From Novosphingobium sp. SCN 66-18 (GTDB lineage: Bacteria; Pseudomonadota; Alphaproteobacteria; Sphingomonadales; Sphingomonadaceae): 64,000 nucleotides of DNA. Positions 36,991 through 49,147 of this stretch are shown here, piece after piece; position 1 is the first letter of the stretch, and the number at the start of each line of letters is the position of its first letter. The notes under the pieces are model-generated. The model saw only the letters and a program-made list of their open reading frames with translations. It ran no database searches and was not told the DNA's origin. Location: NCBI GenBank assembly GCA_001725355.1, contig MEGD01000012.1, forward strand, positions 20,227 through 84,226, read 5' to 3'. Made by a program: the position numbers and the translations under genes.

Positions 36991-37277
36991 GGTGATGCCT
37001 TCCCTTCTAAGGTGACGCCGTGCGGCGACGATCCGGTAACGGTGGGGTGGCGCGCAAATCGCGCCCGCGATCACAACTCGCGAGGATGGCAATGGTGCCG
37101 GCTCCACAGGATCTTCACATGCAGCAGGAAAGAGGAAGGTGGTCGCGCCGAATGGGTCCGGGCGGCTGGTCGCGGCATTCATGCAAAGGTCACGTTGTGT
37201 AATCTAGTGTATCGGCAGCTTGAACCGGTGCGAAGCCGCGCCATGTCGGGGGCATGAACTTCGATGGAGCAAAAGCT

Positions 37278-37667
37278 ATGAAGAACAATGCACTGTTCCT
37301 CGCCCCGCTGGCTGCGCTGGCCATGGTAGCCTCGCCGGTTGCCGCTTCGGCCGCGATGGCACGGCCCGCGCAAAGCGAAGAGGCGTCGGTTCCCTTCATC
37401 AACCACGGCGCGATCCGGGATTGGCGCGCGGATGGCGACCGGGTGATCTATTTTCAGGACAGCGGCCGGCAATGGTATCGCGCCACACTGATGACGCCGG
37501 CGTTCGACCTGCCCTTCGTGGAAGCGGTCGGCATCCAGAACAGCGGCACCGACCGGCTGGATCGCTGGGCCGATGTCGTGGTGCGCGGCCAGCACTATCC
37601 GATCCAGAGCTTCGTCAAGGTCGATGCCCCGCCGGTGAAGTCGGCGAACGCCGCGCACAAGTCCTGA
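37278..37667 (+). CDS. DUF6491-type secreted small protein
   Basis: 129 residues with a signal peptide (MKNNALFLAPLAALAMVASPVAASA). The mature part, with INHGAIRDWRADGDRVIYFQDSGRQWYRATLM and GTDRLDRWADVVVRGQHYPI, matches what I know as DUF6491, small periplasmic proteins common in sphingomonads with unknown function. The ATG at 37278 is preferred to one 24 bp upstream because it opens the signal peptide directly. The 287-bp gap to katE holds the divergent promoters and no gene. Confidence 0.75.
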   Translation: MKNNALFLAPLAALAMVASPVAASAAMARPAQSEEASVPFINHGAIRDWRADGDRVIYFQDSGRQWYRATLMTPAFDLPFVEAVGIQNSGTDRLDRWADVVVRGQHYPIQSFVKVDAPPVKSANAAHKS

Positions 37668-37728
37668 TCGCTCCGCCGGGAACTATCGCGGCTGACATCG
37701 CCGCCCGGTCGCTCTATGGCGCCGGGCC

Positions 37729-38622
37729 ATGACGAACGGGTGGATCATCCTCGACAAGCCGCGCGGCCTCGGTTCGACGCAGGCCGTCGGCGCGGTGAAG
37801 CGCAACCTGCGGCAGGCGGGGCTCGGCAAGGCCAAGGTCGGCCACGGCGGCACGCTCGATCCGCTCGCCTCGGGAATCCTGCCCATCGCGGTGGGCGAAG
37901 CGACCAAGCTGTGCGGGCGGATGCTGGATGCCAGCAAGGAATACGCCTTCACCATCCGTTTCGGCAGCGAGACCGACACGCTGGACCTGGAAGGCAGCGT
38001 CATCGCCGAAAGCGCGGAGCGCCCTACCCTCGCCGGCCTGCGCGCGGTCCTGCCGCGCTTCACCGGCCCGATCGAGCAGGTTCCACCCGCCTATTCGGCG
38101 CTGATGGTCGATGGCCAACGCGCCTACGACCGCGCTCGCGCGGGCGAAACGGTGGAACTGAAGGCGCGCGCGGTGACGGTCCATGCGCTCGACATCCAAT
38201 CCCGCGGGGAGGAGCCGCTCGAGGAGGTCACGCTTGTCGCGCACGTCTCGAAGGGCACCTATGTTCGCAGTCTCGCGCGCGATATCGCACGGGCGCTGGG
38301 CACGGTCGGGCATGTCACCATGCTGCGCCGCCTGCGCGCCGGTCCGTTCGGGCTGGATCACGCGATTTCGCTGGACAAATTGAACGATGTGGGTAAAGGC
38401 GCGCCACTTGAGAACGTGATCTTGCCGCTGGAGGCAGGGCTGGTCGACATCCCGGCTCTTGACCTTGACCCGGAACAGGCAAGAGCGGTCCGTCAGGGCC
38501 GCGTTCTGGCCGGGTTGCCCTTTCACGACGGGCTATACTGGGCGCGCCACGGCACGGTGCCGGTCGCGCTGGTGGAGCTTTCGGGCGGAAGCCTGATCGT
38601 GATGCGGGGTTTCAACCTTTGA
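37729..38622 (+). CDS. truB: tRNA pseudouridine(55) synthase
   Basis: 297 residues. Converts U55 in the T-loop of tRNAs to pseudouridine. GWIILDKPRGLGSTQAV opens the protein; catalytic Asp44 lies in HGGTLDPLASGILPIAVGEATK, and YAFTIRFGSETDTLD and KGTYVRSLARDIARALG are family motifs, followed by a short PUA-like C-terminal part. 21 bp before rpsO; truB-rpsO are probably co-transcribed. Confidence 0.95.
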   Translation: MTNGWIILDKPRGLGSTQAVGAVKRNLRQAGLGKAKVGHGGTLDPLASGILPIAVGEATKLCGRMLDASKEYAFTIRFGSETDTLDLEGSVIAESAERPTLAGLRAVLPRFTGPIEQVPPAYSALMVDGQRAYDRARAGETVELKARAVTVHALDIQSRGEEPLEEVTLVAHVSKGTYVRSLARDIARALGTVGHVTMLRRLRAGPFGLDHAISLDKLNDVGKGAPLENVILPLEAGLVDIPALDLDPEQARAVRQGRVLAGLPFHDGLYWARHGTVPVALVELSGGSLIVMRGFNL

Positions 38623-38643
38623 AGGATGTCGCGGAGTAAGAAT

Positions 38644-38913
38644 ATGTCGATTACCGCTGAAAAGAAGCAGGAAGTCATCCAGAGCAACGCCCGCGCGGCG
38701 AACGACACCGGTTCTCCGGAAGTCCAGGTGGCGATCCTCACCAGCCGTATCCAGACGCTGACCGAACACTTCAAGAGCCACCACAAGGACAACCATTCCC
38801 GCCGTGGCCTGCTGCAGATGGTCAACAAGCGTCGCAGCCTGCTCGACTACCTGAAGAAGAAGGATGTCGAGCGCTACAACGCGCTGATCCAGAAGCTCGG
38901 TCTGCGCAAGTAA
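38644..38913 (+). CDS. rpsO: 30S ribosomal protein S15
   Basis: 89 residues, the standard length. [46 protein letters not shown] and the LGLRK end are typical. The ATG at 38644 has AGGATGTCGCGGAG upstream. An intrinsic terminator follows at once, with pnp beyond it. Confidence 0.97.
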   Translation: MSITAEKKQEVIQSNARAANDTGSPEVQVAILTSRIQTLTEHFKSHHKDNHSRRGLLQMVNKRRSLLDYLKKKDVERYNALIQKLGLRK

Positions 38914-38921
38914 CCAAGCGG

Positions 38922-38951
38922 AGCGGCCCCTAGCGGGCCGCTTTTGCTTTT
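38922..38951 (+). terminator. Intrinsic terminator after rpsO
   Basis: An 8-bp stem AGCGGCCC / GGGCCGCT with 5-nt loop CTAGC, followed by TTTGCTTTT, 9 nt after the rpsO stop. Partial read-through into pnp is likely, as in other bacteria. Confidence 0.85.
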
Positions 38952-38952
38952 G

Positions 38953-38980
38953 GGCCAGGCTCGCAATTCGGCGAGCGGCC
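38953..38980 (+). promoter_or_regulatory. Hairpin in the pnp leader
   Basis: GGCC-AG-GCTCGC pairs with GCGAGC-GGCC around a 6-nt loop, leaving a 2-nt bulge, about 100 nt before the pnp start. Candidate RNase III/PNPase autoregulation element by analogy with enteric pnp leaders. Confidence 0.4.
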
Positions 38981-39077
38981 TCTGGGGCACGATCAATGGC
39001 CCCGCACCGGACCGGGACGGGATTCCCCGGCAGCAAACCCCGCGATGCAATAGGGCGCGCGGGCTGAAGGAAACGAA

Positions 39078-41393
39078 ATGTTCGACGTCAAAACCGTATC
39101 GCTGGAGTGGGGCGGAAAGACCCTCACCCTCGAAACCGGCCGCATTGCCCGTCAGGCTGACGGCGCGGTCCTCGCCACGTATGGCGAAACGGTCGTGCTC
39201 TGCGCGGTCACGGCCGCCAAGTCGGTGAAGGAAGGCCAGGACTTCTTCCCGCTGACCGTTCACTATCAGGAAAAGTATTCCGCGGCCGGCCGCATCCCCG
39301 GCGGCTTCTTCAAGCGCGAACGCGGCGCCACGGAAAAGGAAACGCTGGTTTCCCGCCTGATCGACCGTCCGGTCCGTCCGCTGTTCCCCGAAGGCTTCTA
39401 CAACGAAATCAACGTCATCGCCCAGGTGCTGAGCTATGACGGCGAGACCGAACCCGATATCGTCGCGATGATCGCCGCTTCGGCCGCGCTCACGATCTCG
39501 GGCGTGCCCTTCATGGGGCCGATCGGCGCCGCGCGCGTCGGCTTCAAGGACGGCGAATACCAGCTCAACCCGTCGTCGGCCGAAGTCGCCGAAGGCCGCC
39601 TCGACCTGGTCGTCGCCGCCACCGACACCGCCGTGATGATGGTGGAATCGGAAGCCAAGGAACTGACCGAGGACGAAATGCTCGGCGCGGTCATGTTCGC
39701 CCATGACGAAAGCCGCAAGGTCGTCGCCGCGATCATCGAACTGGCCGAAAAGGCCGCGAAGGATCCGTGGGAAATCGATCTCACCGACAACACCGCGGAC
39801 ATCAAGAAGAAGCTCAAGAGCCTGGTCGGCAAGGATATCGCCGCCGCCTACAAGCTGACCAACAAGTCGGCCCGCTCGGACGCGCTCAACGCCGCCCGCG
39901 CCAAGGCGAAGGAAGCCTTCTCCGACGAGACCCCGCAGACCCAGATGGTCGCGATCAAGACCCTGAAGAAGGTCGAGGCCGACATCGTGCGCACCGCCAT
40001 CCTCAAGGACGGCCAGCGCATCGACGGCCGCACGGTCACGCAGGTCCGCCCGATTGAAAGCATCGTCGGCTTCCTGCCGCGCACGCACGGTTCGGCGCTG
40101 TTCACGCGCGGTGAAACGCAGACGATCTGCACCACCACGCTGGGCACCAAGGATGCCGAGCAGATGATCGATGGCCTCGACGGCCTGCGCTACGAAAGCT
40201 TCATGCTGCACTACAACTTCCCGCCCTATTCGGTCGGCGAAGTGGGCCGCTTCGGCGCGCCGGGCCGCCGCGAAGTGGGCCACGGCAAGCTGGCATGGCG
40301 CGCGCTGCACCCGGTGCTGCCTTCGAAGGAAGACTTCCCCTACACGATCCGCGTCCTGTCGGACGTCACGGAATCGAACGGCTCGTCCTCGATGGCGACC
40401 GTGTGCGGCGGTTGTCTTTCGATGATGGACGCGGGCGTTCCCATCGTTCGCCCGGTTTCGGGCATCGCGATGGGCCTGATCCTGGAAGGCGACAAGTTCG
40501 CGGTCCTTTCGGACATCCTGGGCGACGAGGACCACCTCGGCGACATGGACTTCAAGGTGGCCGGCACCAGCGAAGGCATCACCACGATGCAGATGGACAT
40601 CAAGGTGGCCGGCATCACGAAGGAAATCTTCGCGACCGCGCTGGCGCAGGCCAAGGAAGGCCGCGCGCACATCCTTGGTGAGATGACCAAGGCCCTGGGC
40701 GAAGTCCGCACCGAGCTTTCGGCCCATGCGCCGCGCATCGAAACGATCTCGATCGACAAGTCGAAGATCCGTGACGTGATCGGCACCGGCGGCAAGGTGA
40801 TCCGCGAGATCGTGGCCACCACCGGCGCCAAGGTCGACATCGACGACGAAGGCCTGATCAAGATCAGCTCGTCCGACCTGTCGCAGATCGAGGCCGCCAA
40901 GAACTGGATCATCGGCATCGTGGCCGAGGCCGAAGTGGGCAAGGTCTACAAGGGCAAGGTCGTCAACATCGTCGACTTCGGCGCTTTCGTGAACTTCATG
41001 GGTGGCAAGGACGGTCTCGTCCACGTCTCCGAAATGAAGAACGAGCGCGTCGAGAAGCCGACCGATGTGGTCAAGGAAGGCCAGGACGTCTTCGTCAAGG
41101 TTCTCGAAATCGACCAGCGCGGCAAGGTCCGCCTGTCGATGCGCGTGGTCGATCAGGAAACGGGCGCGGAACTCGAAGATACCCGCCCGCCCCGTGAACC
41201 GCGCGAACCGCGTGGTGATCGCGGCGACCGAGGTGACCGTGGTGACCGCCGTGGCCCGCGCGGAGATCGCGGCGACCGTGGCGGTCGCGGTGATCGTGGT
41301 CCCCGTCGCGATGGCGATCGCGGCCCGCGCCGCGATCGCGACGACGGCCCGGCCCCCGATCACATGCCGGCGTTCCTGAAGTCCGACGACTGA
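39078..41393 (+). CDS. pnp: Polyribonucleotide nucleotidyltransferase (PNPase)
   Basis: 771 residues. 3'-5' phosphorolytic exoribonuclease of the degradosome. Two RNase PH domains (about 10-140 and 315-450), with [31 protein letters not shown] in the first, then KH ([13 protein letters not shown] near 565) and S1 ([32 protein letters not shown] near 620). The last 70 residues are an Arg/Gly/Asp-rich low-complexity tail with many RGD/RGDR units, which may contact RNA or RNase E. Terminator at 41419. Confidence 0.97.
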   Translation: MFDVKTVSLEWGGKTLTLETGRIARQADGAVLATYGETVVLCAVTAAKSVKEGQDFFPLTVHYQEKYSAAGRIPGGFFKRERGATEKETLVSRLIDRPVRPLFPEGFYNEINVIAQVLSYDGETEPDIVAMIAASAALTISGVPFMGPIGAARVGFKDGEYQLNPSSAEVAEGRLDLVVAATDTAVMMVESEAKELTEDEMLGAVMFAHDESRKVVAAIIELAEKAAKDPWEIDLTDNTADIKKKLKSLVGKDIAAAYKLTNKSARSDALNAARAKAKEAFSDETPQTQMVAIKTLKKVEADIVRTAILKDGQRIDGRTVTQVRPIESIVGFLPRTHGSALFTRGETQTICTTTLGTKDAEQMIDGLDGLRYESFMLHYNFPPYSVGEVGRFGAPGRREVGHGKLAWRALHPVLPSKEDFPYTIRVLSDVTESNGSSSMATVCGGCLSMMDAGVPIVRPVSGIAMGLILEGDKFAVLSDILGDEDHLGDMDFKVAGTSEGITTMQMDIKVAGITKEIFATALAQAKEGRAHILGEMTKALGEVRTELSAHAPRIETISIDKSKIRDVIGTGGKVIREIVATTGAKVDIDDEGLIKISSSDLSQIEAAKNWIIGIVAEAEVGKVYKGKVVNIVDFGAFVNFMGGKDGLVHVSEMKNERVEKPTDVVKEGQDVFVKVLEIDQRGKVRLSMRVVDQETGAELEDTRPPREPREPRGDRGDRGDRGDRRGPRGDRGDRGGRGDRGPRRDGDRGPRRDRDDGPAPDHMPAFLKSDD

Positions 41394-41418
41394 TCGGCCT
41401 TCACCGGAAAAGAAACAG

Positions 41419-41450
41419 AGGCTCGCGGCAACGCGGGCCTCTTTTCTTTT
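41419..41450 (+). terminator. Intrinsic terminator of pnp
   Basis: A 10-bp stem (GAGGCTCGCG / CGCGGGCCTC, one G-T pair) capped by a GCAA tetraloop and followed by TTTTCTTTT. Confidence 0.9.
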
Positions 41451-41484
41451 CAGGGATGGGAACGCTGGTCAGTTTATGGAGCGT

Positions 41485-41568
41485 GCCCCACCCCCGGCCC
41501 CTCCCGCAAGCGGGAGGGGAGTGAGACTTGCGTCGCCGCAGGCGGCGCTAGTCGCAACGGGGTGGGCC
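41485..41568. repeat. Composite palindromic (REP-like) element between pnp and infB
   Basis: Outer arms GCCCCACCCC (41485) and GGGGTGGGCC (41568) enclose two hairpins: CCCCTCCCGC-AA-GCGGGAGGGG (41498-41519) and CGCCGC-AG-GCGGCG (41534-41547), the latter itself flanked by TTGCG/CGCAA. The sequence fits a dispersed intergenic element of sphingomonads, folding into a cloverleaf-like structure. No coding features. Confidence 0.6.
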
Positions 41569-41597
41569 TCGACGCCATGTACCCGCAAAGCGCGCGC

Positions 41598-41638
41598 CAA
41601 ACAAAACGCCGGAGCGGCCTTTCGGCTGCCCCGGCGTT
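41598..41638 (-). terminator. Intrinsic terminator of the rimP-nusA-ylxR-infB operon
   Basis: On the minus strand, AACGCCGG with an internal GCAGCC-GAAA-GGCCGC stem pairs to CCGGCGTT, then TTGTTTGG, about 25 nt after the infB stop. Confidence 0.85.
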
Positions 41639-41662
41639 CTGTTTGCCGATCGGGTATAAGGA

Positions 41663-44229
<2,567 letters not shown>

Positions 44230-44233
<4 letters not shown>

Positions 44234-44964
44234 TCGCCCTTCGTATCAAAATCGTCATTCGCCACCGAAGCAGCGATATCACCGGCGGACTTTTCGTCAC
44301 GCCCCATGAAATGCAGCAGCCGCTGAAGCGGTGCGGCAACCCTTGCGGCCGCCGCGTCGTCGGTCAGCGCCAGATGAACGACGTTGTCGCGGCCCAATGC
44401 CACAGACAGCGCCGCCCGGTCCAGCGGCAAGATGATGCCTTTCAGACCCGTGCCTTCGGCTTCCTCGCCCACGCGCCAGGCCTGCGCCAGCTTGTTCGGT
44501 CCGTCGCTGCCCGCGTCGCTGGCGTGGGCCAGGAACGTCACTGCCCCAGCCCGGCACCCTTGCGCGATCTTTTCGGTGCCCAGCAGCATGTTGCCGGCGC
44601 GCAGTTCGATGCCCAGCCGATCGGTCAGCGCGCGCAGCAGCGCGGCTTCCGTCCGTTCCGGAAGGTCGGAGGGAATCGTCAGCGGCGCGCCCTTGAAGGC
44701 CCGCGCCAGCGCGCCCTTGAGCTTGCCGTTGGCCATGGCCTGCGCCAGTTCCGCCCGGCTCACGCCGATCCATGCGCCCCGCCCCGGCGCGCGCGCCAAG
44801 GGGTCCGGCGCGACATCACCCACAGGCGACAGCGCAAGCCGGATCAGCGCATCGCGGTCATCGTGACGACCGGTGAGCACGCAACGCCGCTCCGGCGAAG
44901 CTTCCCCCGCCGTGCGCGTCTTCTGCCTTTCGGCGACTAGCGGCTCATTGTGAGGATTCCGCAT
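44230..44964 (-). CDS. YlxR (DUF448) nucleic-acid-binding protein with L7Ae-like C-terminus
   Basis: 244 residues. The N-terminal half has SPERRCVLTGRHDDRDALIRLALSP and GRGAWIGVSRAELAQAM, the DUF448/YlxR RNA-binding domain; the second half (LGIELRAGNMLLGTEKIAQG, AVTFLAHASDAG) resembles the L7Ae/YlxQ fold, the fused form usual in alphaproteobacteria. The start at 44964 overlaps nusA by 20 bp; a longer start at 45009 is less likely. Lies between nusA and infB as in most bacteria. Confidence 0.88.
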
Positions 44965-46582
44965 CGGCGGCCTCCTCGAATGCGGGCGCGGCGGCTTCCG
45001 GTTCGTCATCGAACCAGTGCGCGCGGGCGGCCATGATGATCTCGTTGCCCTGCTCTTCGCTCAGGCCATATTCGCCCAGCACGCCGCCCTTGTCTTCCGA
45101 CCGTTCCGAACGGTCGCGGCGGGTATTGTCGCGGCGGCGCTGCTCGGCCCGCTTGCGCGCGATCAGTTCGTCGGTGGCAAGATCGGCCAGATCGTCGAGC
45201 GTCTTGATCCCGGCCTTGCCCAGCGTGACCAGCATGGCTTCGGTCAGGTGCGGCAGCTCGGCCAGCGCATCCTCGACGCCCAGGGCGCGGCGTTCCTGGC
45301 GGAAACCATCCTCGCGGCGTTCCAGCGCCTCGACCGCGCGGCTTTGCAGTTCCTCGGCCAGTTCCTCGTCGAAGCCCTCGATCGTCGCCAGTTCGGCCAC
45401 GTCGATGTAGGCGACTTCCTCCAGCTCGCTGAAGCCTTCGGCGACCAGCAGCTGCGACAGCGTTTCGTCGACGTCGAGCTCTTCCTCGAACATCTTCGAA
45501 CGCTCGGCGAATTCCTTCTGGCGCTTCTCCGAAGCCTCGGCCTCGGTCAGGATGTCGATCGCCGAACCGGTCAGCGACGAAGCGAGGCGCACGTTCTGGC
45601 CACGACGGCCGATCGCCAGCGAAAGCTGGTCATCGGGCACCACCACTTCGATGCGGCTTTCCTCCTCGTCGATCACCACGCGGCTGACGGTGGCCGGCTG
45701 AAGCGCGTTGACCACGAACGTCGCGGTGTCCTCGCTCCACGGGATAATGTCGATCTTTTCGCCCTGCAGTTCCTGCACCACGGCCTGCACGCGGCTGCCC
45801 TTCATGCCGACGCAGGCGCCGACCGGATCGATCGAGCTGTCGCGGCTGATCACGCCGATCTTGGCGCGGCTGCCCGGATCGCGGGCCGCGGCCTTGATCT
45901 CGATGATGCCGTCGTAGATTTCGGGCACTTCCTGCGCGAACAGCTTCTTCATGAAGTCCGGGTGCGCGCGGCTGAGGAAAATCTGCGGGCCGCGGTTCTG
46001 GCGCTCGACCTTCAGGATCAGCGCGCGCACGCGCTCGCCCACGCGCGGCACTTCGCGCGGAATCTGCTGGTCGCGGCGGATCACGCCCTCGGCGCGGCCG
46101 AGGTTGACGATGACGTGGCCGAATTCGACCGACTTGATCACGCCGGTGATGACTTCGCCCGCGCGGTCCTTGAACTCTTCATACTGGCGATCGCGTTCGG
46201 CATCGCGGACCTTCTGGAAGATCACCTGCTTGGCCGACTGCGCATCGATGCGACCCAGGTCCACCGGAGGCAGCGGATCGACGATGAAGTCCCCGACCTT
46301 GGCGCCCGGCTGCAGCTTTTCGGCCTGCTTGAGGTCAACCTGCTTGAAGTAATCCTCGACCACGTCGACCACTTCGACGACGCGCCACAGGCGCAGGTCG
46401 CCGGTGCGCGGGTCCAGCTTCGCGCGGATGTCGTTTTCGGCGCCGTAACGGTTGCGCGCCGATTTCTGGATCGCTTCCTCCATCGCCTCGATGACGATCG
46501 CCTTGTCGATCATCTTCTCGGTGGCAACCGCGTTGGCGATCGCGAGCAGCTCGGCGCGGTTGGCGGAAATCGCACTGGCCAT
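44945..46582 (-). CDS. nusA: Transcription termination/antitermination factor NusA
   Basis: 545 residues. RNA polymerase-binding factor for pausing, termination and rRNA antitermination. The N-terminal domain ([19 protein letters not shown]), S1 domain ([25 protein letters not shown]), two KH domains ([24 protein letters not shown] and [14 protein letters not shown]) and two C-terminal acidic HhH repeats ending in an Ala/Glu-rich tail are present. Follows rimP by 2 bp. Confidence 0.96.
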   Translation of the reverse strand: MASAISANRAELLAIANAVATEKMIDKAIVIEAMEEAIQKSARNRYGAENDIRAKLDPRTGDLRLWRVVEVVDVVEDYFKQVDLKQAEKLQPGAKVGDFIVDPLPPVDLGRIDAQSAKQVIFQKVRDAERDRQYEEFKDRAGEVITGVIKSVEFGHVIVNLGRAEGVIRRDQQIPREVPRVGERVRALILKVERQNRGPQIFLSRAHPDFMKKLFAQEVPEIYDGIIEIKAAARDPGSRAKIGVISRDSSIDPVGACVGMKGSRVQAVVQELQGEKIDIIPWSEDTATFVVNALQPATVSRVVIDEEESRIEVVVPDDQLSLAIGRRGQNVRLASSLTGSAIDILTEAEASEKRQKEFAERSKMFEEELDVDETLSQLLVAEGFSELEEVAYIDVAELATIEGFDEELAEELQSRAVEALERREDGFRQERRALGVEDALAELPHLTEAMLVTLGKAGIKTLDDLADLATDELIARKRAEQRRRDNTRRDRSERSEDKGGVLGEYGLSEEQGNEIIMAARAHWFDDEPEAAAPAFEEAADAESSQ

Positions 46583-46584
46583 GG

Positions 46585-47163
46585 TCAGTCTTCCTGTTCC
46601 TCAAGAATATCGTCCGCGCCATCGAACTCTTCCACATCAACTCCGGAAGCGTCGATCGGCCGGGAGGCTGCGATCAGCTTGTCGGTCAGGACAAGCTTGG
46701 CATTGGCAATCAGGCCGAACGGCACGGCATAGGTCACGCCGTCGTCGGCAATGGAAATGGTCTCGCCCTCAACGCCCAGCAGTTCGCCACGGAACCGCTT
46801 GCGCCCCTCGAGCAGGTCGTCCAGCTCGATCCGGGCTTCGTGCCCGATCCAGTTGGCGAAATCCTTGAGCCGGGTCAGCGGCCGGTCGATGCCGGGCGAG
46901 CTGACCTCCAGGCGATAGGCGTCCTCGATCAGCACTTCGCCCGCTTCTTCCAGCGCGTCGATGCGATCGGAGATGCGGTGCGACAGCGCCGCGCAGTCCG
47001 CGATCACGAGTTGCCCGGTTTCGGGCCGCTCGGCCATGATCTGGAGCGTATGCTCCTCGTCACCCACCTCGGTCTTGCCGAACAGGCGCACGCGCACGAG
47101 ATCGAAACCCAGGGCCTTGGCCTCGGGTTCGACAACCTCGATAATCCGCGCGATATCCGCCAT
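46585..47163 (-). CDS. rimP: Ribosome maturation factor RimP
   Basis: 192 residues from the ATG at 47163 (MADIARIIEVVEPEAKALGFDL). RLEVSSPGIDRPLTRLKDFANWIG is the characteristic central motif. An acidic C-terminal tail (DVEEFDGADDILEEQED) extends it slightly beyond E. coli RimP. First gene of rimP-nusA-ylxR-infB. Confidence 0.93.
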   Translation of the reverse strand: MADIARIIEVVEPEAKALGFDLVRVRLFGKTEVGDEEHTLQIMAERPETGQLVIADCAALSHRISDRIDALEEAGEVLIEDAYRLEVSSPGIDRPLTRLKDFANWIGHEARIELDDLLEGRKRFRGELLGVEGETISIADDGVTYAVPFGLIANAKLVLTDKLIAASRPIDASGVDVEEFDGADDILEEQED

Positions 47164-47448
47164 GCAAACTCCAAGCGCCGCCGATGCGGCAAAACCCCGA
47201 AAACGGCAAAGGCCGATCGCGCCGGCCCCTCCCGGCGCCAGCCCTGACCTTGCCTTCACAATGTCGGGATGAAGCGCAGATAGGCGCGGGCGCGAAATTT
47301 TGCAAGCCCAAACCGAACGCCACGCGAACCGCGATCGCGGTTCAGCAAATGCCATAGATTGGGAATTTTTCCCGAATATCAGGAATGAACATCCGGTGAA
47401 TTTTCCGCACTTTCAAAAAGAATGGCGGATTTGCGCGATTTTCCGCGT

Positions 47449-47465
47449 TTGGCACGGCTTCTGCA
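47449..47465 (+). promoter_or_regulatory. Probable sigma-54 promoter of the PspC locus
   Basis: TTGGCACG-N4-CTGCA, one base from the consensus TGGCACG-N4-TTGCA, with the invariant GG and GC separated by exactly 10 nt. Expected start near 47476, 57 nt before the first gene. An ATTTTCCGC motif occurs twice just upstream (about 47402 and 47440), a possible activator site. Confidence 0.7.
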
Positions 47466-47532
47466 ATGGAGTTGGCATCGGCGGAACACCTGCTTCGCCA
47501 CCCCATTCGAACCCAAAAAAAGGACCCGACCC

Positions 47533-47676
47533 ATGACCGCCATTCGCTCGTTCTCGAACCAGATCGCCGCCGCTTTCGCCGCGCTCACCCTTTCGCTGGC
47601 GCTGATCAGCGGCACCGTCTCCACGCCGGCCTCGTCGCCGGTCGCCGCCAGCACCGTTTCGGAGTACGTCGCATGA
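47533..47676 (+). CDS. Small secreted or membrane peptide preceding PspC
   Basis: 47 residues: a short Arg/Asn N-terminus, a hydrophobic stretch (IAAAFAALTLSLALISGTV) and a Ser/Ala-rich end. Probably a signal-peptide-like small envelope protein. Its stop overlaps the PspC start (ATGA), which supports it being translated. Function unknown. Confidence 0.6.
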   Translation: MTAIRSFSNQIAAAFAALTLSLALISGTVSTPASSPVAASTVSEYVA

Positions 47677-47912
47677 CCGATCTGCGCTTTGAAGATTCCG
47701 CCGTCCGCCCCGCCGCAGGCTCTTCGATCCGCTCGGGCAAGTTCCGGCTCAACAAGGCCCGCGGCAAGTTCATGGGCGTTTCGGCCGGCATCGCCGACTA
47801 TTTCGACATCGATGTCACGCTGGTGCGCATCGCCTGGGTCGTCGGCACGCTGGTCGGTTTCGGCTCGCTGATCCTGATCTATCTCGCCATCGGCCTGATC
47901 GCGGATTCCTGA
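47673..47912 (+). CDS. pspC: PspC-domain protein (phage shock C-like)
   Basis: 79 residues. After an Arg/Lys-rich N-terminus the PspC domain reads GKFMGVSAGIADYFDIDVTLVRIAWVVGTLVGFGSLILIYLAIGLI, with two hydrophobic segments in the inner membrane. In enterobacteria PspC senses envelope damage and controls PspA-PspF. No pspA or pspF gene is in the window, so this is a minimal locus; the sigma-54-like promoter upstream makes stress control likely. Confidence 0.82.
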   Translation: MTDLRFEDSAVRPAAGSSIRSGKFRLNKARGKFMGVSAGIADYFDIDVTLVRIAWVVGTLVGFGSLILIYLAIGLIADS

Positions 47913-47993
47913 TCGCCCACTCTGTTCGCGAAGCCGCAACAGCGCCGCGACCCGACGCCAGCCATCCCCCCGAACACCCGGCCGGCGTCAACC

Positions 47994-48028
47994 GAGGCTC
48001 CTCCCCCCGCCCCCTGGGGAGGAGCCTC
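47994..48028. terminator. Bidirectional terminator between pspC and yhhQ
   Basis: A perfect 13-bp stem (GAGGCTCCTCCCC / GGGGAGGAGCCTC) with a 9-nt loop lies between the two convergent genes. Confidence 0.75.
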
Positions 48029-48054
48029 CCTCCCCAATAGGACCACGCCCCTTG

Positions 48055-48867
48055 TCAGACCGCGTCGGTCTTGGCGAAAGGCGAAAAATCCGTGTCGGTA
48101 TCGAACACATCCACGCCTTCACGAGCCTTGAGCCAGCCGACGACGAAGTAGGTCGCCGGCGTCAGGACGACCTCCCACGCCACTTTCATCGCCCAGTTCG
48201 TCACCATCACGGTCAGGACCGCCTGGTGCGACCAGATGCCGAGGAAGGCGACCGGATAGAAGATCGCGCTGTCCACCGCCTGCCCGAACACGGTCGACCC
48301 GATCGTGCGCGTCCACAAGTGTTTGCCCTGCGTCCACACCTTCATCCGCGCCATCACGAAGCTGTTGACGAACTCGCCGGCCCAGAACGCGATGACCGAG
48401 GCCGCCACGATGCGCCAGGTGCTGCCGAACACCGATTCATAGGTGGTCTGGCAGATCGTCCCGGCGGATTCGCGCGCCACCAGGTCGGCGAACCGCGCGT
48501 CCGCGCTGGAAGCGCAGCCCCAGTCCGGCGAAGGCGGCATCGCAACGACCACGAAGCTCATAACCGCCATGAACAGCAGCGCGAAGAAGCCCATCCACAC
48601 GCAGCGGCGCGCGTTGGCGTAGCCATAGACTTCCGTCAGCACGTCCCCCAGCACGTAGGACACCGGGAAGAACAGGATGCCGGCGCCGAACGTCACGCCG
48701 CCCACTGTCGCCAGCTTGGCGGCGCCGATCAGGTTCGACAGCAGCAGGATGCCGACGAAACTCGCCATCATGTAGTCGAAATAGCGGAAATGCCGGCGCG
48801 CGCCCGCGCTGCCGGCAATTCGGGAAAGGGGCCGGGAAACGGGCGATGAAGCATGGGGATCGTTCAT
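48055..48867 (-). CDS. VUT family (YhhQ) queuosine-precursor transporter
   Basis: 270 residues, about six membrane helices. MMASFVGILLLSNLIGAAKL, FFPVSYVLGDVLTEVYGYANARRCVWMGFFAL and TVFGQAVDSAIFYPVAFLG are diagnostic of the YhhQ/COG1738 family, which imports preQ0/preQ1 for queuosine synthesis. An insert between helices 2 and 3 (PSPDWGCASSADARFADLVA) is typical of alphaproteobacterial members. Substrate inferred from the family. Confidence 0.88.
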   Translation of the reverse strand: MNDPHASSPVSRPLSRIAGSAGARRHFRYFDYMMASFVGILLLSNLIGAAKLATVGGVTFGAGILFFPVSYVLGDVLTEVYGYANARRCVWMGFFALLFMAVMSFVVVAMPPSPDWGCASSADARFADLVARESAGTICQTTYESVFGSTWRIVAASVIAFWAGEFVNSFVMARMKVWTQGKHLWTRTIGSTVFGQAVDSAIFYPVAFLGIWSHQAVLTVMVTNWAMKVAWEVVLTPATYFVVGWLKAREGVDVFDTDTDFSPFAKTDAV

Positions 48868-48926
48868 GAATCCCTGCTATCGCGATTTGCACACGGCGCA
48901 AAGCCGCCTTATGGGGCTGCTGGCGC

Positions 48927-49003
<77 letters not shown>

Positions 49004-49147
49004 CTCCCGAACAAAAGTGAGAGCTCCCTGCGGAGTATCCGCTGGCTCGTTGGCGGCGCTGCGTGCGAGAGCCGCTTTCGAGCCGGCGATGGCAGCGCGC
49101 TCAGGCTGACCTGATACAGCTAGATTGGCGGCCTCCCCAACATTCGC

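Noticed and set aside
38874-41363. 829-residue open frame antisense to pnp
   Set aside because: Shadow of a well-supported housekeeping gene; the sequence is low-complexity His/Asp/Arg text with no family features.
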